From the NCBI GenBank assembly GCA_036674765.1, contig JARVKI010000051.1, positions 186,001 through 250,000 on the forward strand: a DNA stretch of 64,000 nt, read 5' to 3'. Below are positions 31,133 to 41,713 of the stretch, one piece after another; positions within the stretch are counted from its first letter, which is position 1, and each line of letters starts with the position of its first letter. The translations under genes and the position numbers were made by a program. This stretch comes from Seiridium cupressi. Its lineage: Eukaryota; Ascomycota; Sordariomycetes; Amphisphaeriales; Sporocadaceae. The notes under the pieces were generated by a model. The model saw nothing but the letters and a program-made list of their open reading frames with translations, was not told where the DNA came from and searched no databases.

Positions 31133-32010
31133 TTTTTGCTGGTAATACTACTCCAGGCGTGAGTTAGATTACAAGTATAACAAGCCATATGTGATTGTTG
31201 ATGTAGCTTGGTAGCTTAAGAAGCAGCTAACACATATTGATACATTCCTGCAAGCTTGTAATACGATACCTCGGTCTAGATCATAACACGGCGCATCGTT
31301 CTTGGAACCAGCTAGTTCGAAAGCTAATCATAATCATGAGAATCTCCTGCCCGCCAATAGAAGACACCACTCCTGCGCCTTAGCCGCAGATCAGTTTCAG
31401 GAGGATTTGTATACCGGCAACCTGCTGTCCTAGCTCAGCGCTAATGCGTGGTGTAGGCTCACACGGATCCTACCTGGCACCTTGAATGGGCGGTATTATA
31501 GGCAGCAGCTGGGTCCAATGGGTCAGTAAAAGTCTGGGAGGTTTGCAACCGGCTGCCGGGTAGTAGTATGACACAAGTCAAGGGCCGGCCTAGTCTATGG
31601 TGGAGAACTGCCCCTGTATCACCGAGGCGAATCTGCAGGCTTACGCAGGGCCATGTTCTGATCCGCATCATCTCGAGGTCAAATGCCAACGGGTCCGAAT
31701 GGACGCTCGCTTGCCAATTGAAGGTTGGACCTCAAAGGTGCCTCAGTCGCCATAGAAGGATTTCAATCATCCGCCCACCAAGCTTTCCCATCTGCTTCAA
31801 ACAACGGCCCAGTCGGAACCCGAGCCATCCAAAGACGTTGCGTTATTTGACATTTACGCAACTCGGAAACTATTAGTCAACGTCAGCCATTCTTCGCAAC
31901 TCTGATCCTACTGGCCACGTCATCTGGTTCTCGCTGCTTAGAACCTGGTAGTTGCGGAACCTGGTAGTTGCGGAACCCAGTAGTTGCGTGACTTTGAACT
32001 GCCACGTACC
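31133..32010. promoter_or_regulatory. Divergent promoter region of the synthase and NmrA-reductase genes
   Basis: 878 bp between two start codons facing away from each other. This probably lets both genes be co-regulated. Short frames only; the tandem repeat at 31941-31988 is the one clear internal structure. Confidence 0.6.
31941..31988. repeat. Three tandem copies of a 16-bp unit
   Basis: GAACCTGGTAGTTGCG at 31941-31956 and 31957-31972 (identical) and GAACCCAGTAGTTGCG at 31973-31988 (two differences). It ends 22 bp before the NmrA-reductase start codon, so it lies in the 5' UTR or core promoter. Confidence 0.85.
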
Positions 32011-33073
32011 ATGACCGTTATTGCTGTTGCCGGCGGCCTCGGCGACCTGGGTCGCCTTATTGCAAATGCCTTGTTTGACCATGGCAAGTATGAGGTTTAT
32101 GTCATGTCCAGAAAGGTAATGGAGTCTTTTCGTGGTCTAGTCTATATTATTGACACCCTGATCGCAGATTGTGCAGGACAGTCCTGGTCGCACGTCGCCA
32201 TTGACTGGCAAGAGCTACATGCCCATCATCCAAACGGATTACTACTCTGAGAATGCTCTGACTGAACAACTCACGGAGCACCATGTTGACGTCGTTATCT
32301 GTGCCTTCATAATGGACTGTGACTCCGCGTCTGACGCTCAGTTACGTCTCATCCGTGCCGCCGAGCGGTCCCCAAGCGTTCGCCGTTTCATCCCATCGGA
32401 ATTTAACGTTGAGTATAATGCACCGGACAATGTTCTTCCTTACCTGGAGAAAAGGTTCCATCTCATTGCTCGGCGGGAGCTGGAGAAGACAAGCACTCTC
32501 GAGTATGCATACATCTACCCAGGCATGTTCATGGACTATTTTGGCCTGCCACGGGTGGCAAGTAGCCTTCGTCCATTGTGCTTCTTCGTCGACCCGGAGA
32601 AGGGACTGGCGGTGCTGCCAGACGACGGAGAAGCAAAGATGAGCATGACATTCACAACAGATGCTACGCGATACATCGCACTGGCGCTCGAGTTGGACAA
32701 GTGGCCGCGAATTCTGTCAACGGTGGCAAGCACGGTGACGCTGAATGAGCTTGTCAGGCTTATGGAGAAGAGCCTGGGCCGAAAGCTCGAAGTGCATTAC
32801 CAACCGGTCGAAAAACTGATCAGGCATGAGGGAGCCGACCTGCCGACGAATGTAGAAATTGCGAAACAATATCCCGAGCGGTTTCCTGGAGGATTGAAAG
32901 AACTGCGAGGGCTAATTGCCGATCTCGAAGCCGGCGTCGCTCTCGGTGCATACAACCTTGAGGATCTGGATGGGCATCTCGACCTCGTCAAAGTGTTTGA
33001 GGGAAAGGCACCCCCGCCAAGACGCATCGAGGACCTGATAGAGGAGGCTTGGAAGCCGGGGTCTGGCCAGTGA
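32011..33073 (+). CDS. swnN: NmrA-like NAD(P)-binding reductase (SwnN/SwnR-like), 2 exons
   Basis: Atypical short-chain reductase with a Rossmann fold. Exon 1 32011-32115, exon 2 32177-33073 (61-bp GT-AG intron, phase 0), giving 333 aa. The N-terminus IAVAGGLGDLGRLIANAL carries the dinucleotide-binding glycines, and the body has the NmrA/isoflavone-reductase pattern (VDVVICAF, RRFIPSEFNVEY, YIYPGMFMDYFG). In swainsonine clusters two such reductases, SwnN and SwnR, reduce cyclic iminium intermediates or supply pipecolate. Only one is present here. Immediate divergence from the SwnK-like gene supports a role in the same pathway. I favour SwnN from position next to the synthase, but SwnR cannot be excluded without alignment. 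Confidence 0.8.
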
Positions 33074-33914
33074 ACGACATGCTGTCGGCACTTTACGCGC
33101 TCCAAGGTTAAGTGATACAAGGGTACAGCCGAAGGTGCGGAGTATACGGACCATGCATAACACACAACCAATACATGCCCCGAATACGATACAGATTGGC
33201 CAGGATGACGACTCTTAGCGCCACGCTATTGACGCTTGGCCGCAATTGCCAGTATTATGTACTCGTATACCCAGAATTTATAGCGGTACCACCGTGGATC
33301 CGAATGCTGATCATATTGAAGTACAAGTCTACTACCCATACTTGATATTACATCAAGGTTGTCTTAATGCCTTGCCACAGCGCTAGCAGCCGTCATCCTG
33401 GCGACAGTGAACCCCGTCCGTTGAATGATGCAAGCTGCAGATCCTGTAGGATTCTCCTCCCGGTGGATTCACGTTTAGTGGAGGCGGGACTTTTCGACCA
33501 CATTGCCAACCATACATGTAGGTGAGTGACTATCGCATCTTGGCATTCGCGCTTATGCGTCCTTGAGCACGGACACATGTCCGCATATATGGTACCATTA
33601 TACACATGTTGAATGGACACAGTCTTACACGTTTACCACGCCCCCTCACATATCGCACTGGTTTTCGGAGCGACATGTGGAATGGCCTGACTTTCCAGTC
33701 GGCAAAACGCCCCAAAAATGGAATTGGCCCACCTTCGGCTTCCCAAAGTCCCTCTGCCTCTTCAACTGTACCAATGTTATGACCAATTTTCTATTATTGC
33801 TATTTTGACACTAATGATTCGAGATCTCCAGATCCGTACATCGCTTCTTTCAGCATAAGTCAATGATTCCCCCCATGAACCCATCCTACTCCATTATCCC
33901 ATCTTTGAGTTCAA
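33074..33914. other. Intergenic / upstream region of the dioxygenase gene
   Basis: 841 bp between two codirectional genes. The last 150 bp are pyrimidine-rich and contain no ORF of note; likely promoter. Confidence 0.5.
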
Positions 33915-34772
33915 ATGTCTACATCTGCACCCAAGCTACAACAAGTCCAAGCCTCTGAAGGCCGTGACGCTGTGCTGAAAGCCCTCCGTGAGGATGGGGC
34001 AGTCATCATCAAGGGCCTGTTCACAAGCGACCAAGTTCGCCGTCTCAATGAAGATGTGCAGCCTGCCGTAGACAACCTTGGGGTAGGCTCCAAGCACACT
34101 GAAGAATGGGTCAAAGACTTCTACGGGTACAACACAAAGCGTCTAAACAACGTCGTCACGCACAGCAAGACTTTTCGCGAGGAAATCCTAGAGAAGGATT
34201 TGATTCACGAACTGTGCGAAGAGATATACATGAAGGATGCGGGCGGATACTGGATGAACTCTGCCCAAGTCATCGATATCGGCCCTGCCAGCGCGGCCCA
34301 GCCGCTACATCGTGATCAATGGCAATTTCCAATCTTCACACACTGCGGCCCCAATGCGCCCGAGGCCAGTATCAACTTCGTAGTGGCCTTGACCAAGTTC
34401 ACCGACGAGGGCGGCGCAACCAGAGTCATCCCCGGGAGCCACAAGTGGGATGACTTCTCCCAGAATGGAACTCCAGAGGACAGTATCCCGGCCGAGATGG
34501 AGGCGGGCGACGCATGTTTCATCACTGGAAAGGTGGTGCATGGAGGCGGTGCCAATAGGACCAAGGACTTCACAAGAAGGGGCATAACCCTCGTTTTTCA
34601 GTGCTCATACCTAACTCCGGAAGAAGCATACCCGTTTCTTGTTGACAAGGAGATTGCCAGAACGCTAACTCCACGAGGCCAGCGCATGATTGGTTTCCGA
34701 TCTCAATTTCTGAAGGACAGCCCCGGAGTGTGGAAACGTGACTATGGCGAAGCGGAAGAAGTCCATTGCTAG
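33915..34772 (+). CDS. swnH: Phytanoyl-CoA dioxygenase family Fe(II)/2-oxoglutarate enzyme (SwnH-like)
   Basis: A 285-aa single-exon protein of the PhyH family, which also includes the fungal alkaloid oxygenases FtmOx1 and AsqJ. The double-stranded beta-helix is visible: iron ligands His132-x-Asp134 (QPLHRDQW) and distal His209 (KVVHGGG), with Arg221/222 placed to bind 2-oxoglutarate, and the strand LTKFTDEGGATRVIPGSH between them. Swainsonine clusters encode two dioxygenases of this family (SwnH1, SwnH2) that hydroxylate the indolizidine ring. Gene order synthase-reductase-dioxygenase suggests this is one of them, but H1 versus H2 cannot be decided here. No second copy occurs in the window. 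Confidence 0.82.
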   Translation: MSTSAPKLQQVQASEGRDAVLKALREDGAVIIKGLFTSDQVRRLNEDVQPAVDNLGVGSKHTEEWVKDFYGYNTKRLNNVVTHSKTFREEILEKDLIHELCEEIYMKDAGGYWMNSAQVIDIGPASAAQPLHRDQWQFPIFTHCGPNAPEASINFVVALTKFTDEGGATRVIPGSHKWDDFSQNGTPEDSIPAEMEAGDACFITGKVVHGGGANRTKDFTRRGITLVFQCSYLTPEEAYPFLVDKEIARTLTPRGQRMIGFRSQFLKDSPGVWKRDYGEAEEVHC

Positions 34773-37055
34773 GAGCGGTTGTCTCACCGTCTTTTGTACC
34801 TTTGAGCGTCGACTTCCGGTTGCCAATCGAATTGAATACAGTCGATGATCTTGCCTGAACATGTGCATGGGTGCAGAATTGTCTCAACAGATCGATTCAG
34901 GGGTAAGAAACGAAGGATGAAATGCCTCCCATTCCGCCCATCTACCTTTACACGTTTCTAGGGGACGCACTAGTGCTAGGTGGGCCATGACCGATCAGCG
35001 TGCCCTATGATAGCTGCTGGATACATTGTAGCGTCAAGGCTCTTATTTGTCCCCCCACAGCGGAGTACACTACCCGTGGGAGAAACCGTTGCCCCTCACT
35101 GTTTAGTCCGCCAAAACTGGATCTCTCCGACAGCCAAGTTGGAATACCACAACGGCGTATTCTCTCCTAGTTCGGGGAGAGAGAAGATGTATGAGACAAC
35201 AGAGGCTGTAAATTTGGATTGCCTAGCACCGCTATTACACCTTCTTTGAAGCAGGGGAAGGAAAAACAATGGAGTAGGGCGAAAATACCAGATACCATAA
35301 TCAGCATCCTCCTTACCTCCCGTGCGTCCATGCTCCCAGACTGCATATTCATACAGGGGCCCCTTGAAGCAAACATCCACCGCAACAAAGCTTTTCCTAG
35401 CTTGCGCGATAACGTCTCAGGCACTACATAATCTATAAACATTCCATGAGTCATGAGAGGATACTATGCTGAATAACAGGTTGTTCAGACTGAATGCAAG
35501 AGGGAGGGGAAAGAGAGGGTCAAGAAGATCATACGGCTTCTCCTCATCAGCATCTCCGAGATCCAGCGATGGCCAGTCGACCCCTAAGATGTTTTTTTCC
35601 TTTAGTATCAAGTTGTCCGAAGCTCCTCTAGACTTCGACGTGAATTTCCCTCCGGCTCCATTGGGTGAATGACCTGCACATATACGAAGCGCAATCTTCA
35701 ACTAGTGCTAGACTCCACCTAACAGTACTTTAAGATATATTGGTAGTTGTGCTCGCCCCTACCCTCCGTCGGTGGACGATGCGTCTTTTACGAGACCATT
35801 AACACGTCTGTTTCTATTGCTCTTGGCAGAGATATGACGACCTTTCTGATCCCACCTCGACGGTAAGGGAGATTGTAGCATAAGCATTAACTGCATTATG
35901 GTACTATCAAGATAGAAGCCGATATATCCGTATCTTCCGAACTAGACGGCAGCCAGAGCATAACCACTCATGACTGGTCAAGTCTAATGAAGTACCGCTC
36001 TCTCACAACTCACATTCACTCTTCCCATGCCACAGGTCATTTTGCCATCACTCATCGAAAGTCAGCAGATATCAGTTGGGTCTTGTCCCAAAGCAGGGAA
36101 ACTGCTTGATGTGGATTGGAGCAAACCACCGTGAAACTCTTGCGACTGACGCTTCTAAACGGTATAGTCGATGAAATACACTACAATTAGCAGTGTCCCA
36201 GATTGATTAACTAATAAATTCCGCATCCGGAGCATCAGAACTCAAGTTTGTCACCATTCGGCCACCTCATTGAATCATAGAGAACCACGTTGCTGCCTAG
36301 AACATATGCTATCTAGACCTAGACTTAATTTATGGTCACGCAGCTATCTTGTATCTATGATACAGCGACATCTAGGAGCGTGGGAGTTAAGATTGTCGTT
36401 CGCAAGTATCATGCAGGGGTTTGTCAGCCTTGTTGTACTGGGACTATCAGCCCATCGGTGATCCGTACGACCTGCAGGCATGCGGCACAAGATCGCTTTC
36501 CGCGAGTCTGGAGCAGGTGCGGGCCGAACGGTACGGCGATAACCTGGAATAGAGCGCAACGTGTTTATATAGACGCAATATGATGTAATTGGAATACTCA
36601 ACGTTTTGGACACGTTTTACCGATTGCATAATATGCGGTTTGCTATGAAGGACGTACCAGTGTGTCTTGAAGTCGAAGTTCTCCAGTGCAGCAGCCCACC
36701 GAGCTTTTTACATTTCTCTCGACCATGTCATATCACAATTATAGTAGGGCTGTAATGAAAATCGATTGGAGGAGAGAATGGCGCTGAATCGTTAGATAGC
36801 AATGGGGTAGCCTGCATGATTGACTGGCCGGGCGAAATATAAATGTACATCTGCAGCTTCACTTTCGCCCTTCTACCATTCGCTCTTCCAGTGCCTGCGT
36901 TGTCAAAAGCCGACAATTTTATCAACACAATCGCCCATCGCATATTTGCCAAGTGATATGCTCGTTTACACAATACTACGAACACTTCAATCCGTCTTCT
37001 TACTGGAGCCGACTGCACGGATGTCACGTACGGGCTCCATGCTCGAGGCCCCCCA
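34773..37055. other. Long intergenic region, nothing recognised
   Basis: About 2.3 kb marking the right edge of the biosynthetic core. Only overlapping short frames; from about 35.7 kb base composition becomes more AT-rich, leading into the decayed region. Confidence 0.5.
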
Positions 37056-37706
37056 ATGCCGTCAGCATTTCATATATTTCATCCGGAAGCGGCCAGGCTT
37101 CTTCGACCAGGTCAGCTCTATGCAAGTTATTCTCTTCCTGCACAAGGAAAATGCATTAGACTTCTCGATCTTAACCCACTCCCGAAGAAGCAACCAGACA
37201 CTTTTCCCCTGAGTGGACGCCTCCGGGTCGTCCGACTTGTGGATAGTCCCTACTTCACGGCACTATCCTACGTCTAGGGCGGCTGCTCGTCACCTGCAGA
37301 CCAACTTGAAGTCCGCTTGAACGATCGTTATCACCGGAATTCTCCGTTAAGTATTACGTCTAATTGCCGAGATGCACTGCAAGCGTTTCGACGGCACTAC
37401 CACAAGGTGACTGTCTGGGTTGATGCGATATGCATCAACCAAAACGACGAACACGAGAAAAGCTGGCAAATTACCTTAATGGCGGACGTTTACACTTGGG
37501 CTCGCCCTGTCTATGTCTGGCTGGGTCCGGGAACAGAAGAGTCAGAGCGTGGCATGAAGTGGCTATGCCGTGCATCGCATCGAGGGTTTTCTCTCGACCT
37601 CGTCGACTACACGAGTGCTTATGGGCTTGTCTCTCGTTCCACACACAAGATGATGGTTATGCGTAGCTTCTCAGTCGCTATATTCGAACGGCTCCGGGAG
37701 CGGTAG
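37056..37706 (+). pseudogene. HET-domain protein, truncated, with in-frame stop
   Basis: N-terminal part of a heterokaryon-incompatibility (HET) protein. RLLDLNPLP..., RLVDSPYFTALSYV, then TAG at 37275-37277 where the conserved motif has Trp (YVWG), then in the same frame the HET core VWVDAICINQNDEHEKSWQITLMADVYTWARPVYVWLGPG. The frame ends at 37706 and the rest of a typical HET protein is missing; MFS-transporter sequence begins directly after. So this is a truncated remnant, joined to another broken gene. Confidence 0.8.
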
Positions 37707-37711
37707 ATGCC

Positions 37712-39134
37712 ATCTCTATGACCTTACTGGCCACCATCCTCTTCGCCGTCGGCTCTGCCGTGTGTGGCTCGGCGCCTAATCTTGGTGCCTTGATTGCCGG
37801 CCGTGCTATTCAAGGCGCCGGCAGTGGCGCTATCAGTATATTGATCGAAATCAACGTTGCCGATTTAGTGCCTCTGCGCGAGCGACCGCAGATCATGAGT
37901 ATTGTTTTACTTGCACATACCGTGGCTGCCTGTCTTCGGCCCGTCATTGGCGGCCTGTTCACCCAACACGCTACTTGGCGTTGATATGTGCTGTCCCACT
38001 GAAACCCCTGTGAAGAATAAAAGCCTCCCAGAAACAACAAAGACGAATCTATTATACTAATTGATCCTTCTTGCATAATACAGGATCTTCTATCTGAACC
38101 TTCCTGTCTCTGGGATTGCTCTAGTAACCCTCTGGGTGTTCTTGCGCACACGCTATAAGAAGGATACCGCTAGCAATTCAATCAAGGGAGTCGATTTGGG
38201 CGGAAACACCCTGCTCATTGCCTCCGCTGTGGCTGTCTTTATAACTCTTACATGGGGAGGCACAGAGTATGAATGGTCGTCTTTCAAAACTCTGGTGCCC
38301 CTTATCCTCGGTCTTGCCGGTATTGGAGTCTTCATGTTTATCGAGTCGACTGCGCTAATCCCGGAACCGACGATTCCGCTGAGGTTGTTCTCGAACCGCA
38401 CATCTCTAGGGGCTTTCGGTATCGCCTCTCTTCATGCCATGCTCACCAAGTTTACCGTTTACTTCCTACCGGTTTACTTCCAGGGCGTGTTAGCCACTGG
38501 GCCAACACAGTTCGGGGTTAACCTGCTGCCTCTACCTTTCGTGACTATGCCGTTCGCTATCTTGGCCGGAGTTGGTACAACCAAATTTGGCCGCTATCGG
38601 CCTTTCTTCTTTATTGGGTACAGCTTCCTGGCTATTACATACGGATTGTTTACGCGACTGGATGAATCGACGTCCACAGCATACTGGGCAGATATCGAGT
38701 GTCTGTGTTCAGCCGCCTGGGGCTTCGCGCGTAGCTTTGGCTACGTCTGGGGTGCAGCCATACCCGCCGCCATCTTCCACTCACGTGTGAATCAACTCGT
38801 GGCTATCGAGATTAGCGACGCAGCTGTTAGTAGTTTACTCGTCAATGGCGGCGCGTACGAGCTAGCATCGCTTGGTGGCGGTATCGCCGCGCAAGATTGG
38901 AGTCCGTAACTACGATCCAACATCACCGGCATTTATTTACAGAGTCTCAAGCGCTGCTGGCAGGTTGCCATGGGCTTCCTCCTTGCATTTGTTGTTCGTG
39001 ACGTACCCTTGCGGGAGGAGCTCAACACAGAATATGGACTCGAGAACGCCGCTGATAAGAGCAAGCCAGACCTAGATGCGATTGGCAAAGAGCCGGAACC
39101 AAAGGTAGTTTGGACAAGAGTACAATCTCCTTGA
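37712..39134 (+). pseudogene. DHA2-type MFS drug transporter pseudogene
   Basis: Fragment of a 14-helix MFS exporter. It starts inside the second or third helix (LLATILFAVGSAVCGSAPNLGALIAGRAIQGAGSG), so the 5' end is lost at the junction with the HET remnant. The expected intron after TTGGCG at 37980 begins TT instead of GT, although TACTAA and CAG/GATCTTC at 38093 remain, which restores IFYLNLP. An internal deletion joins CSAAWG to FARSFGYVWGAAIPAAIF near 38720. TAA at 38907-38909 interrupts the frame, which continues in phase to LREELNTEYGL and ends at 39134. Confidence 0.82.
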
Positions 39135-39407
39135 ATACTGTAGACCAAGTCACAAGCTATAATATAATGAGGCTGGGGACTTTCCAGCTCACTGAATTGG
39201 ACCGTAGGCTCTCTTCGTTTTCATGGCCTGAGCCGTGAAGCTGGCTCTGACAAGTTGTTACCTCAAATAGATTTATCGATTTCGATCTCAGTGCTTACTT
39301 CCTTCGCCTATCTCTGTTCCACTCTACTGCTTACACTCCAATGTTATTAACGATCAAATCTGAATGACAGCAACAAGCATTCTACTTTCTTCAAACTGAT
39401 GATCCTT

Positions 39408-39941
39408 TCATGACATTGAAAACGTGAATGCAAGTAGATAGCAGGCCCACGAAGGAATGTCAGCCACCAAAGCCCTCATCGCGTTTATTTTGAGCCAAGT
39501 CATCATATTGGCTGTATTGTCGCCTTTGATATCACCTTCGATGCCCTCGTTACGCTGAACCCGATTCAGATATCCCATAGCGGTAGGGCCGAAGTGCAGC
39601 ACGCTAAAGACCAGGCCAGCCAGGTAGAAGGTGGCGGCGGTGCGGGCGTTGTGCCCTGCGTTCTCGGTGAAGCTCACGCCCGGCAGGTCACCCCGGCTGA
39701 GATTGGCAGCAGCGGTGGCAATGGCTAGCAGGTAGCTAATGAAGATGAAGGGAAGTCCCCGTCGTGTGAAGTGCATGAGAGCTGGCAAGCTGCGGTTGGT
39801 ATGATGGCGTAACTCAGCCGAATGAGCCGGTGGGCCAGTGTGCATCAGCGGTCGCACAAATGTGTCCTCGGAGAAAGTGAAGGTCACATAGCTCGTCGCT
39901 GCTAGTAGAAGCATGACGCGCAGGAGCGCAGGACTATCCAT
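39408..39941 (-). CDS. Small integral membrane protein, 177 aa
   Basis: Single-exon frame from an ATG at 39941. Four hydrophobic segments: about residues 5-25, 62-82, 105-125 (TFYLAGLVFSVLHFGPTAMGYL) and 155-175. A loop rich in charged residues lies between the third and fourth. It looks like the small four-helix membrane proteins often found beside fungal metabolite genes (DUF1772/anthrone-oxygenase-like), but I see no diagnostic motif and give no function. No lesion is visible, in contrast to the MFS pseudogene it converges with. Confidence 0.65.
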   Translation of the reverse strand: MDSPALLRVMLLLAATSYVTFTFSEDTFVRPLMHTGPPAHSAELRHHTNRSLPALMHFTRRGLPFIFISYLLAIATAAANLSRGDLPGVSFTENAGHNARTAATFYLAGLVFSVLHFGPTAMGYLNRVQRNEGIEGDIKGDNTANMMTWLKINAMRALVADIPSWACYLLAFTFSMS

Positions 39942-40464
39942 TGCACTTTTTTCTCTCAGTTGCTCTTCAGTCTTACGAATTGTTTGGCGTATGTGACCAA
40001 CATGTCTTTTTGTTGTTCCTGCTGCCTGGTTAGATTTCTAATCCCCCGCAAATCAAAGTGGCATGTGTTTGTTCCTTTGTTAAGTGGCACTGCAGATCAT
40101 TGGTTAGGGTTCATCGTCTGCAAATATTGTGTTACTCATCGGCCCATTCCATGTTACACCGGCAAATCCTGTGCCTCAGGTCTGCAGCTAACCCACCGAT
40201 TGCTCCCTTGCGACAAGTCGCATTATGTACGGTAAGCATAACAGGTGATAGCCTGATCAAACCCAGCCAAAGTGACTTTTCCACCAAAGGGAGCAAATCT
40301 ACGGATCTAAAGGGAAGGCCCGGGGACTAAGATTGTCCGAGCGAAATGCCCTGGGGTATTTAGTGTTGAGTTTTCTGAGCATGGGTGACTACATACAGGA
40401 AAATAGAAATATCCACAAGCCAACTCCAATACCGTCGGTAATCAAATTTGAAGCAACCTTCATC

Positions 40465-41210
40465 ATGGCTGAAGAGGTACAACAACTGCAGCAGAAGCAA
40501 GAGCTCATGCCCGTGCTCAAAGTCTCGGTTCTTCACTATCGAGACAAAGCGCGCGACGAGGAGACTTGGACCAAATGGTATCTTGAGGAGCAGATTCCAC
40601 GCTTTGTTCCCATCGCTCAGAAACACGGGATTGATCGTGTCGAGCTGGCAAGTTACCCGCTGCTCTTTTTTCGCTCGGAAAGATGGCCATGCCCACTTGT
40701 CGATGCTTTTATCCATTCCATTTGCAGCTGCTTCGAGAAACCAATGGCTGACCTATTTTGGCTGTCAGTACCTCACGCCTGACACCCTTGAAAAGCACTT
40801 TCAGACAGACCTAGACCAGCTCAAGGGCGGGTGCGCCGCAGGATGGAGCAGTAAGTTATTTGAAACACTCTTTCGTGTCAGCTTTACGTGATGTCCGGAA
40901 GGCTATGAAAGTATTCCTTGAAAACACTTCTGAACAAGCCCCGGAGCCGTGTTTTGGACAGAACGAATAAGAGCAACCATTACTGACTTTAGGTGTTTTA
41001 GTGGCTCCCTATGATGCGGCTACTATTTACTGGGTGACGGACCCTCAGAAGATCCGAAACATGCTTAATGAACCAATCTGGATGGACAAAGTAACTCCCT
41101 CCGAGAAGGGCTGGATTGATCAGAACAAGGTAGATGTGCAAGCCGGTCAGCAGACCACCTTTGTTGAGGATGGCAAAGTCATCAACACCATTACCAAATC
41201 GTACGACTAG
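40465..41210 (+). CDS. EthD-like dimeric alpha+beta-barrel protein, 3 exons, one GC-AG intron
   Basis: 160 aa. Exons 40465-40647, 40769-40850, 40993-41210. The first intron (40648-40768) uses a GC donor (CTG|GCAAGT), the strong consensus for the GC-AG class, and ends CAG; a GT donor four bases later leads to a stop. The second is GT-AG. The spliced protein has the EthD pattern: an N-terminal strand and helix (LKVSVLHYRDKARDEETWTKWYLEEQIPRFVPIAQKHGIDRV), a central YDAATIYWVTDPQKI strand, and a C-terminal VDVQAGQQTTFVEDGKV. Fungal proteins of this fold include decarboxylases, cyclases and proteins of unknown role in metabolite clusters. No biochemical role can be assigned. Confidence 0.75.
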
Positions 41211-41403
41211 TTTGACATGTCGGAATAGAGATGAAATTAGGCGGAAATTTGAGTCCGGATTTCGTGATGACTTTTGGAACAGGGCGATGGAATTGGCTCA
41301 CTGTTTTGAGCAGCTGTCCGGTGTGATCGGTCGTAGCCACTAGCTGTGCCGCCTGGTTTCATTGTGAGGCTACGACGGCGAGGCTCGACGAAGCCAACCA
41401 TCC

Positions 41404-41438
41404 AACAGACAACAGCCAACAGCCAACAGCCAACAAAT
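41404..41438. repeat. Short tandem repeat (CAGCCAA)n
   Basis: About five degenerate copies of a 7-bp unit (ACAGACA, ACAGCCA x3, ACA) between the EthD-like and HET genes. A simple microsatellite. Confidence 0.7.
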
Positions 41439-41713
41439 ACGACATCATGATCTGATCAAAGTCCCTACAGCGACATATTTCCACAGCACTGCCGCTACAG
41501 TCTGGATGATTTTTGGGTTTATGACAACCATGAAGTAGAAGTCGATGGGTTTGAGCCCACGCTCTTCGCTACCGGAAATATGCTTTATATGGAAGGCCAC
41601 CTCGTTCTGACTCATTGTTCTGGGTTTATCTCAGAATGGTGGCCTCCGCGTTTGGAAACACGCTCCACTTCTGAGGAAATACTCCCCAAAATATGCACCA
41701 AAGACTCTTCGGT

